Assembly (NCBI GenBank): GCA_907163375.1
Contig: CAJQUW010010395.1
Location: 53,670 to 117,669 of the forward strand
Origin: Prostheceraeus crozeri
Taxonomy: Eukaryota > Platyhelminthes > Polycladida > Euryleptidae
Direction: 5' to 3'
Length of the DNA stretch: 64,000 nucleotides
Both the position numbers and the translations under genes were made by a program. Below are positions 12,870-27,000 of the stretch, piece by piece. Numbering within the stretch: position 1 is the first letter of the stretch; each line of letters starts with the position of its first letter. The notes under the pieces are model-generated. The model saw nothing but the letters and a program-made list of their open reading frames with translations. It had not been told where the DNA came from and made no database searches.

Positions 12870-13330
12870 TCAACAACTTGGCCACTGCATCCATTTCACT
12901 AGAACGCAGAGCTTGTCTGTTGTAGACAGCCGCTTGCAGCACTGTATTAACGATGGACCCAGAGAGCTTTTGTTGTGATGCATTGTGTTGATTTTTGGCC
13001 AACCCCCTTTGTGTGCATACGAGTATGGCACGCGTAAACTTTCCTGATGGTTCGGTTTCACTACCATAAAGTGATTAGTTGAGTTTTTCGTTTGGACGGA
13101 TTCACTGTCAGTCCTTTTCTGCAAAACGACGCTTCAATATCTGCAGCAATGGCGATATTGTTGGCATGCAGCACGTCCCTGGGCAAGTCTTGCGCATTTT
13201 GAGATGGTGTCCATCAAGGCGAATGATATTGGACTGTGAACAGATCCCTGGTGCAGTTCACCATTGACTGAAATCCAAATACCGGGTTCATGAGTCAACC
13301 CTGCGTAAATCGTCAAACAATAGCATCATC
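12870..13330 (-). pseudogene. LINE reverse-transcriptase remnant
   Basis: Minus strand, 13317 downwards: ISVNGELHQGSVHSPISFAL followed by MDTIS resembles the RT motif G-x-x-QGSxLSPxLF-x-x-x-MD. In a shifted frame, AADIEASFCRKGLTVNPSK resembles the segment in which the RT thumb begins (GLxVNxxKT). Frameshifts and stops interrupt it. The family is not resolved. Confidence 0.55.
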
Positions 13331-15008
13331 ACCGCTTTTGCTAGCCATTCAGCGACACCTGCTTTTTAAGGCCTACATGACCACACTGCACGGGATACGA
13401 TCGAAATCTTTCTCCAGGTCTGTGAATCCATAGAAGAGGTGTTTGTAATAAGCCAGGAATCTTTCTTGTAGCTGTCTTTCTTCTCTAGAAAAAACATGTA
13501 AAATGCTCGCTGCAAAACATAATTCTTCGTCTAAAAATGGAGCAAGTCGAGAGCACTTAGTTTGTGGTTGGAACTGTCCAGCTTGCTACGGAGAACAGAT
13601 GGAATGTTTTCCTATCCATAGCACAAGTTGGTATTGAGTTTTTTTTTGTAAAACCATTCGACACTGCTTGATTCCATTTTCTATATGTGATGACTAAAAC
13701 TGTTGTTTTTTACATCAGACACAATGTTGCAATGGCATCACACATTTAAAAATTTTTGCAAGAAAATCGAGTAATGCGAGATCAACTCATTTTTAGCTTG
13801 AACTGTTGCGAAATAATTTCAATTCATGAATTTCTCACTACTGGAAAACATGAATTTTCCTAACATCTTGTGTGTATGTATCATTTGTCAAATTTTGAAC
13901 TGCGTAGCGATGTACAACTAAATCTGTTGCTCTGAAAGTATCAGTAAATCCTTCCAAATCCGTAATTTTGTCGGTCTCATAAGATACGTACCCGTGTTAA
14001 TGTTAATATTTACATAACCTTTTTTATTCATGTTTTAGTTAGGCTTTGTGATTGATGTCTTTGGCCTTCCCTCAATTTATTTGTGTCTGAAATTTTGCTA
14101 CAATTTTTTCCAAATGAGTTTATCCAATAAAGTAATCTGAATTTCTCTAAGTAGCTGCATGGATTTTCTTTTTGTGCGCAATATCAACACCTAATATTCA
14201 GTTTTATCCAGATATGTAAAATGGAGCGGACTAGAAGCGCTAGCAGCAAAGTTGATTTTTCTGATAACAGTTGTTGTAAGTTTCAGCTAATTGCCTAGAG
14301 AAATTAACTCGAGTGATTTTTAACAAGGCATTTCCATTTGTCTCAGGTAGCTGCCTGCAAGGTTGTCGGACTACAACAGGGGCAGTTAATATTCCGTTTT
14401 GATGAAGGAACTCTGACTAATAGCATCTCCCAAGTACCCTGCAAGATTGAACGTGCTATATTCTACAAAGCAGGCACTCCGTTGAGTCGTCATATAAAAG
14501 ATTAAGTACCCGATGCAAATTACATTGTGCAAGCACAATGTAAATGTACTTTGTTTGCGGATAACTCATTATTGCAAATCAGCAGTCGTCACTGTAACTC
14601 AGTTCACTCTTCAGTTCTGCTGCTACTGTGATGAACTAGCTCCTCTTCTCGGGCGAACAAGACTGCTTATAGCAGGGATGGGCCCCAATAAATCTGCATA
14701 ATGCATTCTTTATTTTATTCTTTTTGGGGCCCTTTTGAAGCATGAATTTCCGCTGTGGTCCCCGTTACCACATTCTCATTCCTATTATAAAAAAACACTT
14801 TCTCAACGAAGTGGATTGGAAATGTAATCGCTTCCTTCCTGATTATTGGCAATCATGAATTTGTGCGGTGATAACTTGACTGAATCCAGAGGGGTTAAAT
14901 GTATGAAGATCATAAAAGAAGTTTCAATAAATTTTGTGTAAGATGTTATGCGGACATAGATTTCTAGGAGATGTAATAAAAGTACTTCATTTCTTTTTTT
15001 TGTTTCAG
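13331..15008. other. Upstream region of the TyrRS gene
   Basis: The first coding exon is preceded by a splice acceptor, so a non-coding first exon and the promoter must lie upstream, probably here or further left; I could not locate them. A run near 14671-14745 contains GGGCCCCAATAAA and TTTTTGGGGCCC as a small inverted repeat. Confidence 0.4.
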
Positions 15009-15081
15009 GTGATTAATTTCTCCGACAATGTCAGATCTTGACGTCGATGAGAAGATGCATCTGATTGAACGGAACTTGCAG
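15009..15081 (+). CDS. YARS1: TyrRS coding exon 1 (end of 5' UTR plus residues 1-18)
   Basis: The acceptor TTTTTTTGTTTCAG ends at 15008. Nineteen untranslated bases precede ATG at 15028, so at least one 5' non-coding exon exists upstream. The peptide [18 protein letters not shown] aligns with the human N-terminal helix (EEKLHLITRNLQ). The donor is GTATCT at 15082, phase 0. A minus-strand frame over this exon is a shadow. Confidence 0.92.
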
Positions 15082-18000
15082 GTATCTATTTTATATTTTA
15101 TCTCATGTTTGGTCAATGAATACTTAAGCGTAATTGCAATACACCACATTAAACATGACATTTTTGATTTATCTCTACCCAGGAAAATTCCCAAGTGCCC
15201 TAATAATCGCATTATCTGATTCAACCACTACTGGTATACATTACTCTGAACATCATCTCTGCTGACATACAATTTGACGTTGAGAGGATGAATTTATCAA
15301 ATCTCAACAGATGTAACCACCACGAGCCACGTTTCGGCCTGATGAGCTTCATCAGTCGTAGATAGGTTCGAACCAGCGACGTTGGAGCTGAAGGACGTGC
15401 AAGCATACTATCCAGCCATAAAGCCACTGGACTGTCTGTTGAGAGCGTGAATTAGCCAGGAATGCATTGCGTCAACGCCGGCACATGGAGGGCGGATTGC
15501 ATCTGCAGTCAATGTTGCATCCGATATTGAGGCGCTTCACACAAGCGCTGGTCATTGCATGTTAAGACTTGAAAGGATGAATTGATTCTGATTAATGAGA
15601 CTATGAAAATGTTCGAAAATAATTGCCATAATGCTATTGGTAGCATCACAACGACCGCTTTTTGGTTCCAAATATCATCCCTACTGTGTGCATTCTCTAA
15701 TGATGACAAAGGTTAATTCAATCATGCAGCCAATCATAGAAAGCTGAATTTAAAGTGAATTTACTTTAAATATTTCAAAAGTTAATTGGATCATTGATGC
15801 CCCGGAATGTTTTTATACAGAAAAATCGCAAGATGCATTAGTGGCAGATACATTTTGCCTGCCCTCAGTCGGTGCCATAAGCAGGAATAAGTGTACTTTT
15901 TGTTCACTAGATTTCATTCCTGTGTACTGCCACTAATTCATCTTGCGATTTTCTGTGCAAAAGTTAATTGAGTTTTTGAGGAGACGCTGTCTGTAGAGTT
16001 GCACGACTGAGAATGAGATGTGTGAGTGAGAACAGCGATTCGTTTCTCACTTGTGACTGTACGAACGTTTGGTAATTACTAGTTGATGTATCAACATATT
16101 TTCTGAAATAGCATGTTCTGAAGTCCTTCCACATGAATCCAAAAATTCTCTGATGTAATTGCTACAAAGTTCATAGCATCGAAATTTGCAACGGAAATAT
16201 CCATTTCAGATTGAATGATATTCAATCGTGCATATTCTCGTGTATTATTCAATCGATTGCATTTTGTTTGCAGTTAACAAGGGCTTGTGGCAATGGTAGT
16301 CAGTCTAATTTACAGCGCAAATGTAGTAACATAAAGGTAACGTCAATAAGTGAGTTCTATAACTTGCTAACTCTTAGAATGAAATCGTTTGTGCTAGCAC
16401 TGATGCTAAAATTGTCTGCTTCAACGAACAGGCACGTGGAAGAGAATTGAAGACACAGGACAATTCACATTACCATTTACAGCTTGCAAACTGAATACGG
16501 TATCATGTATTGCGCGTTTTCTTTCCTAAGTTGTTCGGTCGAATATAGTCTGTTCAAATGATAATTGTTAATCATTTATAATGTCTTGCGTAAAAAAGCG
16601 AAAATAGTTGCGCAAGTCGAAAATAGTCGAAATTAAATTCACGCAAGTTGGCTTTTACTATTTACAAATCATTTCGTTTTACCCCAGAACTTCAATGCTG
16701 ATGCATTTTCTCTCAACAGCTCCATTCATTTTCACAATGAATGTTTTCTGCGCTATTCACTCATTTTCACGTAATAATAGAATATAGCAATTTTATGAAC
16801 TTCGGATGTTTTTCAAGTCAGGACAAGAATTATAAGATATACAAGAAGACAAAATTGCTAGTGGCTTTGAAAATTAGATTGCTCATCTAATAGTGCACGT
16901 TTTCAGGTTTATTCACTTATTTCCTTTCAAGAATGAAGTACTAGCCGGGAAATTCAAAAATGTTCGTGTAAAATACGTGCAGAATCGGAATCTTTTTTTC
17001 TTATTTATTCGGATGGTGTAATTTTTGAAGTATATAAATGCTAAGATATGAAATTTTGCATGAAAAAATTCAATTTATGCTGCCTTTTCGAGGTCCATTT
17101 CGGTGACATTCATTTGCTATTGATCATTTATTGAAATATTTATATTTCTAGTGTAACATTGTTTTGATTTTAAAACTATACAGTTCTCTGTAGCCGATGC
17201 CTCTTTTGAAAGTGATGTTCACTTTATAAGCACTAAATTTCGGCTGTCAGAACACGAAATGTAAGACGTCGGAGGCCAGTCTGACTTCTCCTTTTGATTT
17301 ACTTTCCGCATGTCAATAACGTAGGTAGTGAGGATATCCCTTCTTAGCTATTGGAATGAAGTGTTAAGATGTCAAGACATAAGTTCTACAACATCGTGAT
17401 GAATTTTTTTGTTGCATCCTATCTATTGATAGGATTATCAATAGACCTTCAAATGCCTCCGCAATCTTCTTTGAATGCGAATTGTCTCGCCATCAAAAGT
17501 TAATCATTGTCGCTTCTGTCTAATATAGTCTTCTAGATGCAGAGTTTCCAACAAATCATAAAAAGATTCCTCTGCATTGTCCCATGTCAATGCCTGTTCA
17601 TGAAATCCAGTAATTATGGTAAGGACCTTAGTAGAATCATCTGTCTACTGTATTTTCTTGCTAAATCGGATGGAAACCGAACAGTCTTCCAGAATACCAT
17701 TTTTTCTATCAGGTGACATAAAGCGTCAATCAATAGACCTCTCTCCCTACTAATGACAGTGCACAGTGAAGCTGGAAGTTCTAAGAATTTGCTAATGCGG
17801 ATGGTGGATGGTCACTCGTGCAATAAGGGTACAGACATTTTCGCTGAAGACTTCTGCAAACGCCATGATAGCAAATAGGTGGCTAATTATACAGCCTTGA
17901 CTGACTGGAACTTGTCCACAAGATATCAGAGATCTCAAAGTCAAGATTTTTAGAGAATAGCATGCATGCAGAATATATCCCATGAATACATCACCTTATC

Positions 18001-21000
18001 ACAACATTTCTCAGGGTTGTCCGACCTCGTCTATTCTGATTTCTGTCATAATCGATGATAATAAGTGATGGCGGTCACAATTGTGACGAGATATCTATTC
18101 ATTGATCATAATTGCTATGACATGTGTGGTGGTTAGGGTTTGCTCCTACCAGTTGACAGTCGCATGTAAGCGGCTTGTACCTCAGTTGGTACAAAGATGT
18201 GAGGCTCGAATCCTGCCAGCCGCACATCTTTGGCATGGTAATTTGATTTGCCGTTTATCTCATTTCATTCTATTGTTAATAATTCATAATATTTGTTTAA
18301 GTTGCGTTTATTTCTTCAAAATAAAAGTCAAATCAATACAGGATGAAGTTGCACAAACACAAGTTGACAAGACTAATAGTTGTCATGCTGAAGTATTTAC
18401 TAAACCGATGTTTGTGGTATCGGTTCGACAAATTAGGTGAATTCATCGAATCGGACCCTTTTCTCAAAGATTTCTTTCATTTTCAGGAGGTGATAGGCAA
18501 GGACAAGATGCGAACGATCTTGAAAGCTCACGATCTGCGTTTGTATTGGGGCACTGCTACCACAGGCCGACCGCATGTCGCGTATTTCATCTGCATGTCA
18601 AAGCTGGCTGATTACCTGAAATCAGGTTGCGCAGTTGTTGTTTTATTCGCCGATCTTCATGCATATCTGGACAACATGAAAGCTCCATGGGAACTTTTAA
18701 GATGGAGAACGGATTACTATGAAGCCGTCATCAAAGCCATGTTGAAGGCAATCGGTGTTCCATTGGATAAACTGACATTTGTTCGCGGCACTGACTACCA
18801 GCTGAGCGAGTAAGTGAAGAGCAAGGAGAAGTTTAAAACTTGTGATGTTCAAATGTCATGAAAATGCTGATCAGACTAGGTCAGGATTGTATAGGATTCA
18901 AAGTCGCCGACAAGTTCGTTTCCCGAGAATCATTGTGAATTTCAAGAAATCAATTCTCGAGAAATGGTGCTTGGATCTCAGGACCTTAAAAAGGCTCCTA
19001 TTTTATGTATTGATTTATCACTAGAACCTGACAAAAAGTTGGAATTTTGAGGCAAAATATTTGCTGGCCAATGTCCTAAAACAGTTTCCAGAATTTAGTA
19101 ATATGCAACTTGGTTGAACATGTATTGATTTCTGTGGCACAGTGGTTAAGTGCTTGGCCTAGCAATCTTTTGTCCCAGAAGTCGAATCCCGAAGGTGTTA
19201 TTGGAAGTCGGCAGGAAGGGATCCGGACTTGAATCACCACAACGTTCCAGAAATATGTGACCATGTCATGACTGTTCAAGCCTCCGATATGGTAGAGTAG
19301 TGACGCTAAAGCTTCATTTGATATGCAACTGTTTATAAGAAACAGCAATACTCGTGATTGTACTCAAAGACCTGAGCCCAATAAGAAATCAGCTCCTTCA
19401 ACCCTTTCTCTACGGTCTATATACACCGATGAAACATCAAGTTAAAAGAATAGCTCTTGTCGGTTTTTTTGTTCTGCGTATAAAGTATTTTATGAGCGTC
19501 ATAATTCAAAGATTCTTGTCATGTAAACGGATGCTTCGCGAGTCTCTTTCACTGTATGATTATTCTCCTCTTATTAAAATTTAATCTTTTTATCTACGTT
19601 TTCTCTTCTCTCACAGCTTTTAAGGATGTTAGAGAAATTGCCTCTTGAGTCTGTGCTTTAGTTGTATTGTTTTCAAAAATGCAACCATTGTCTGAGATCT
19701 GCCCCTAAAACGATGTTAGTTGGATTGATGCTTAACTGATGAAACCTTTTTTCAGGAAATTGAGTCTAATCATGCAGCATGCTTTGGCGAACAGAGCCTC
19801 AAAGTTTCTGATCTTGCTATATTGGTTATTTCTAGTAGACTAACAGACGTTCGTGTGAGAAGTATGACGAATGTGAAACATCATGAGTGGTACGCGAATT
19901 GTAGGTGAATGTTTTTTTGATCGGATAGTGTGGACAAAGATCTAGTTACTTAAGTCTAGATACAAAGATCCATGATAGGTCTCTCATCACTTTTCCTTCT
20001 TTTCTTCACTTTTATACTTTTCTTATTCAACTGGGAGTCTTGATGCATAAGGCGTCAACTTCCGTCAATTTGATTAAACATTTACACAGGAAAGCAACAT
20101 TTCCATCTCATCAGATTTGCATGGAATGACATTATCTTAGCTGTACACTATTGTAGCCAGATGGAACATCGTTGGCTAAGCATGTGTTCTGTTTCCAAAG
20201 CTAGCCGGTTAAGTCATTTTAAATGAAAGTATCATCTGCGATTTCTAGAACCCTAATAACTGACCTGACGTCATCAGCGCCCCAACCTGTCACAGCAGTA
20301 GTCGATGACATTTCCCTTTATGTTTTCCTGACTTTGCCTATCTTTGACGACACTTCTGTCGTCATTTCGCCGATTGTGCTTTGTCTTTGCGGCTGAATTA
20401 ATTATGTATTCTCATAAGACATTTAGATTTCTATGATGACAATTGTTTCCATAGAGGGACACAAGGATGAAGACGTGAACAATGTGTTAAACGGTATTTC
20501 CCCTAAAAGCATCATCGCCGCTGCTTGCTGATTTCTATCTAAGGCTCTCTCATACGAAAACGTGCGAAAAACTGCTGAATTCCTTGTACCAGAGGTTGCA
20601 TTGACGGACTCTCTATTTGATGAAGTGATGGAACTAAACTTAATGCTTCTAGCTTTCCTATAAGATCTTTCTGAACCAAAATTATTCTTTTTGTATTCTT
20701 CGGTTACTGGGTGAAAGTGTCTGTAAAAAAGCGATCTCGAGATTGGGAGCAAACATATCTCAACATATCCTCATATATTGAAATACTGTTGCCGTCTATA
20801 TTTGGGAGGGGTTGTCTTCCTGCCTCTGCGATCCGCTCCCACTGAAAATGTCCTTCCTTTTACTTGCGCTGCGATGGCAACCCTAGACATCAATGCTTGG
20901 AGTCTGGTGACCAATACACTTCTTTTCTTGCTGGAATGATGAATCTCTGTTTCATACTCTTCAGTGACTATACAAATTGTTTTTCTGCTATTCTGCAGAC

Positions 21001-24000
21001 ATCAGTATTACGTGTTCAAGTTCTCTGAAGTTCTCACGTTATGTTTCACGTCATTCATCCACGACAGAAATATCGCCGCAATCATGCAGGTTTCATTCAC
21101 GTTACAACTGTACAACTGCTTCGGTTCATCATATTTGCACTCAATGAACTCATCAGTGCTATTAAAGAGAGCTCTAAGGGATCATTCAGACATTTTGACT
21201 TGAGACATAGAAGCGGAAGAGACACCACATGAGGATTAACGAGCATAAAGCCACTTTCACGTGATGACATCTGTGGAAAGATAGAAATTGCATCAATGAC
21301 GGAGATCAAAATACTTGATCATTCGTGAAATTCTTAAAAGAATAATCAAAAGAGCGTGTTGCATTGCCTAGTTATTCATTGCAGGTATGAATACGAATTT
21401 GGAAAGTTTCAGTTGATTATAAAAGAAAAACATGCAGTTATTTAATTCGATTCCATATTTTGAAGCAGCCAACCCGACCTGCCTTTGATTGAATAGTGAA
21501 GGGTTCGTACTTTTGTTGAAATGAATGTGGCACTAGAGTAAATGTATGTGTGTAATGCTGGTTTAACGTCACTACTCCCCCATACTGGGGGCTCCTACGG
21601 TGCTGACATAGTCAGATTTTCAAGTTTCGTGATCTTTTAGCACGGATGCCCTTACTGACTCCCATTGACACTCTCAGGGCTCGACCTCTGGACCAAAGGA
21701 TCGCTAGGCCAAGCACTTAACCACTGTGCCACGGAAACCACTGGCAAGCAGCTGACAGATAATAGCATCGTATGATAGGCAGGCAGAAGCATGATGAGCA
21801 GCACTGAAGACATGCTCTTATGTTCCTCTGACGATTTATAGCGAATTCACATGCGAAGAAATACAATCAACGTGAAATTCTACCGAGAAATGTTTGAACC
21901 ATTTTCCTGTGTGTGCTATCTTCCGAACCGTTGATGGGATGCGATAACTTTATCGATGAAGAATTTGTGTTCTATTTTCTGTGCAATTATCTGGATTCTT
22001 CTCACCTGAAAGGAACGTGCCGTCCGGACCATTTTAAGTTACATAAAAACATGATGCATTTAAGAAGCACGAAGATCATGGAAAAGTAAAAGAATGAATA
22101 TTAAACAAATTTCCTCATGGAAACCCCAATTCTCACCCATTTGTAAGTGATCTAAATCTGTTCCTGCTACTCAACCAATGAATGAAAACTCCTCCCATTA
22201 AATTCATGGCTCTGTCATAGCTCAATTGATGATTGTACATGTACCTGTGCTGAGCGGTCACCCGTGATCTAATTCTGTGACCATTGAAGCTATCATGTAT
22301 TGTTTCATAAAGATATCAACATCATGCATCAACACATTTCTTCTATGAAATCCAAGCCATGAAGCATACGCCATATTTTTGAATCTAAATTTTATAACCA
22401 TGAAATCAATCCACTATCGGTGCAATTATTATAACATCAAGAGAAAGATTTCCCCTGACGTAATTCATTTTCCTCTGCAGGGAATATTCCAAGGATGTTT
22501 ATCGCATGTTGGCCGCAGTCACTATCCATGATGCAAGAAAGGCTGGCGCTGAAGTTGTGAAACAAGTCTCCAATCCTCTCATATCTGGCCTGGTTTACCC
22601 TTGTCTGCAAGCCCTTGACGAGCAATATCTCAAGGTGGACGCGCAATTCGGAGGAACTGATCAGCGCAAGATTTTCACCTTCGCTGAGAAGTATATGCCA
22701 ATCCTGGGATACAAGAAACGAATTCATCTGATGAACCCTATGTTGCCAGGACTTACTGGGGCGAAAATGTCATCATCAGTTGAAGATTCCAAAATAGATT
22801 TGCTAGATTCCGCCGAAAAGGTGTCCCGAAAAGTGATGTCCGCAGTATGTGTTGAAGGTCAAGTGGATGATAATGGTGTCCTAGCTTTCATGAAGCATGT
22901 CGTCTTCCCACTCAGCCCTGAAGGTGAATACAATGATACACGCAGCTCTGATAAAGTGTTAAGCATGAGAGATAAAAATCTGATGGATAGGAAATACATG
23001 TTGATGTGGCGGAGATTTTGAAGCACCACCATACCATTGAAGAACATCGTAAGACCATTTGACCAGTTTGATATGAGAGAAACCCCAGTATTCTCTAAAG
23101 ATAGACCACAGCAAAGGAACTAATTATCTTCTAAAAAGGAAAAGGAAGCGGCTTTCAAGGCAGGAGAGATTGTTGGAATTAGAGATTGTTAGGAAAGATA
23201 TTAAGTTTTAAGCATTCGCCATGAAAGGACTAACTGCTATTATTTGTGAGCTTAGAAGCTAAGAGCATCTGTTAGATGCTTAGACTTGGAGAAATGGAAT
23301 AATTACAGTTGTTTATTAATTTTAAACAGAATTTTTGATAAATTACGTGTAATATATAAAGTACATGTAATGATAATCAGCCGCAATTGTTCCATTTAAG
23401 TCAGCTAAATGAAAAATTCGCATACTCTCACGCGTTTAATAAAGTTAGCATAACTACTGCATGATTTCGGAATTGGTATTGTAAATTCAATCCCATGCCT
23501 GCACTCGAAGAAGAATGGACGAAATGTATGGTGCAAAATGCTGGTATTTTCGGTTCTCTCAAATCGACTTTTGGCGGCTGTATTTGCAAGTTTAAATTAA
23601 ATAAAGAGAAATCATATGTTTCTTTTTCAGCAGTGACTATGGGAGGAAAGCAATACGCTGACTACGCATCAGTGGAAGCTGATTTCTTGAACGGAAGTCT
23701 TTCAGGTGAAGAATTGAAGAAAACAATCACCGCTTGTCTCAATCGCGTCCTAGATCCAGTTAGAGAAGAGTTTGAAAGTGATGAACGACAAACATTGGTG
23801 CAAAATGCATATCCGCAGTCAACAGAGGCGTCAACTGAAAGTGAGAACCTTCAAATTGCCACATTTTAGCGTTCGTTTGACTTCTTTCACCTACGTGAGC
23901 AATACAGCACTATGATTAAGTGGTGCTACTGCGTTTTGTGTGGTACTCTTATCAAGAAATTAGTAGCTATGGGTGTCACGTAATATTTAATGAAGTTAAG

Positions 24001-27000
24001 TGTTTTTTCCAGAATGTTAGGAAGCAAGAGACAGCAGATACGTCTGAATCATGTTTCTTACTAACTAGCGGCAATTGATGTATAAATTATGGTCCATTAA
24101 TTCATAAAATATGTTTGTATGCTGTTAGATAATTACGAATGTGATTTTGAACATGTTATTGTATCAATAGAGATGAACTTATTAAAACGTTCATTGTCAT
24201 GGAGCTAAACATACCACATTTCTCGCATAATAAACAGGTCAAAACAATATTTTTTGAGGTGAACCGGCCGATGGGACTGGCGGACACCAAATGTCTTAAT
24301 TAATTGAGTCAAATTATTGGAAGCAATAAGACATAATGCATCATGCAATTTGTATTGTACAGAACTGATCATAAAAACCGGACTACCTATATTTCGCTGA
24401 AATTGAATCGATTCTCATGCCTTCTAATTGTGCCACACATCATTCGAGAGCTTTCATTCTCAGCTTTAAAATGAGCTATGATGGGCTCGTATGCGTCTTT
24501 GTATTTGCTGAACAGTGCTAAAGATATTTGAAAACCACTCAATTTACAAATCGGTATTTTTCAAAAGGAAAACATGAGTATGATGATGAATCAGACACGT
24601 GGAGAACGAGCATTTTCTGAGCTCTTCTTTGATATACTGGTCATCAAAGTCGGTGAATTAGGAAAAAATTAGTGATATCGTGAAGTTATCACAAAGTTAT
24701 GACTCTTTGGCTGAATTCGGTTACATTCTCACTTTTTCATTAAAGATATTCATGTTTTGGTTTCTTCATAATCCTTGCGATGTAAGTAGTGGGAATATGT
24801 TAATTCTATGTTCAATTGTTCCTTTTCAAACGTCTTCAACATTTTTCCTTATTACCGCAGGAGTACACAAACACCATGTAAGGTAAACGGATGTTCAAAA
24901 CAAAACAATTAGTGAAGTCATGTCCTTGTTCTCTCACAGCGCCTGTAGATGGCTTACTTTGTGTGTTTGTGTGCTTTATCGTTAATGGGAAAAATGTCAA
25001 GACATTTGATGAAGAACTATTGAACTCATTTCAATAATTCTTACATATTCGCACTCCTTACATCGCAAAGATTCTGAAGACACCAAACATGAACATTTTT
25101 TATAAAAAAGTTTTATGAAAATATAACATTTTCAATCAAACGAGTCATGATTTTGTGATAACTTCAGGATATCACTAATTTTTTCATAGTTCACCGACTT
25201 TGATGACCACTATATCAAAGAAGATCTCAGAAAATGCTCATTCTCTCCATGCTTGATGATTCATTATCATGCTCATATGCTTTCCTATTGAAAAAAATTG
25301 TAAAAATTGAGTGATTTTCATATTTTGAATGCTGCTCAGCAACTACGATGACGGTGCAAAAGTCTATCATACTTCATTTTAAAGCTCTCGAATGATGTTT
25401 GGCACGTTGATGTGCGGTACGATTGGAAGGCATGAGAATCGATTCAATTTCAGAGAAATTTAGGTAGTCCGTTTTGCATGATCAGCTCAAGGACATCATT
25501 TGAATACTTTCCTTCGGACAATGAAACTCATTTTGCATCCTTTGATTTTTGTAGTGCTACATTTTTCAGTGATTACAAGAAATGGATAAATTTCTGGCGT
25601 TTTCTTGAGTACAGAATGAAGTGATTGAGCAAAATGCCATAAATCGCATAAAATGCCAATAGTCTCATGTGTTTTGTATTTGAAGTTCCGTCTTTGTGAA
25701 TTGCCGCTGAAGAGTTTCATGGACATGTGGCAGACTTACGTACATGCTGGTGTAGATACTGCATTTCCTAAGACGGTCTGAAAAGGAACTATAATGTGTT
25801 TGTGGATCTCAGAAATCGCGTCATTTTATAGCAGATCTTGTAGCTTCGAAAATCGGATTGTTGCCATCTTCTCGTGATTCGGATAATCCACAAATAGCTG
25901 AAATTTCGTCAGTATCAAATGAATGACATGCAATCGAAATTCTTTACAGAATCTGCGGCGGAGAAGGAAGCTATGTTAGAGGCATTGACTACTGAATTAG
26001 AAGGCCTTTCCACGCGGAATCTCTTGGAATTGAGAGAACAAATGTGCGGTGATGGAGACTCTGTCAAAGTGAAACACAGAGAACGCCCCAATGTGGTATG
26101 GTCGGTGCGCACTGCTGGACCACCGCATTTAGGCCTGCTAGTGCCTCTCCAGCGTCTGAGCAACCTGGCAAAGGCGGGATGTGATGTAAGTACGATAGCG
26201 ACATCCTTTTCTAGTACAACAATGTCCACTGTATTTCTACCTTAGATTTATAAGCGGAAAATTACAGCGGTCCATGCCTTTCAAGACAACTACCGCTGTG
26301 GGGGCATTCAAGAGATCAAATTTAGATTGAAGTATTTTCAGCATTTTTGGAGCATTAACGCATATCAAGTACGGTACTTATGGATTATATCCCCACGCTT
26401 TCAAATTTGTTTAATTCGTAGAATTGAATCAATCGCCACAAAACTTTAAGCACGTGATTGAGGATATTTTCTACCCACATGCCAAAATTTATGCAAATCC
26501 GAAAAGTACCTTATGAATTGGGGGCGATAACTTGAAGTGCAGCGATGTCTGCAGTTTTATCTGACTTCTTCTGACCTCATCGTCTGAGCACAAAGCACTT
26601 GAGGTCAACAAAGTCATGTCCCGACAACTCGTGAAGTGATGATGACCAGGCCACATCCCCTAAATTAGCATTTTTAATTTAAAATAGGTGCGGTAGGGCA
26701 GTGGTCGTGGTTTGTGGATGAGACGAAGAGGGAGAGAGAATAATGCACAGACGAAGTCAAATCAATGACATCACTACACTTCATGTTATTTTTGTCATGA
26801 ATTTTAGACATTATGTCAGATTTTAGACAAATTTGAAAACCTGGGGGAGGGGGAGATAACCCATAGGTACCTCAGGTACAGTATATGATCAGTTTTCACA
26901 CGAATAAAGATCAACTCACTCATTCCACGTGTAACGTCTGCTTTTCACCGTATTGCGATGGTTGGACGCGATCCACAGGGTGCAAAAAGTTCAATCATAT

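Larger units (their letters stand above)
15082..18486. other. TyrRS intron 1
   Basis: 3.4 kb. It holds a hammerhead-like repeat tail (15297-15372), a small MITE (15789-15957) and a tRNA-like sequence (18170-18223), each listed separately. I see nothing in 15373-15788 or 15958-18169. Confidence 0.7.
18810..22480. other. TyrRS intron 2
   Basis: 3.7 kb with two SINE copies in opposite orientation (19130-19315 and 21561-21740). Elsewhere (18810-19129, 19316-21560, 21741-22480) I see only AT-rich sequence. The minus-strand open frame 20423-20752 has no recognisable motif. Confidence 0.65.

Noticed and set aside
14664-14745. CAGGGATG with GGGCCCC inverted repeat as a second hAT element
   Set aside because: The two parts lie only ~60 bp apart, the CAGGGATG is not mirrored, and no 8-bp duplication is visible.
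18170-18223. Functional tRNA gene
   Set aside because: Only 54 nt with no anticodon arm.
18343-18486. Upstream methionine extending TyrRS exon 2
   Set aside because: It reads through intron sequence; the acceptor at 18486 and match to TyrRS begin exactly at 18487.
20423-20752. 109-residue minus-strand frame in intron 2
   Set aside because: No recognisable motif and composition resembles the surrounding intron.
25919-25949. Upstream ATG as the start of a separate C-half protein
   Set aside because: The bases before 25950 are intron with a clear acceptor (TTCTTTACAG), and the exon joins exon 4 in phase.
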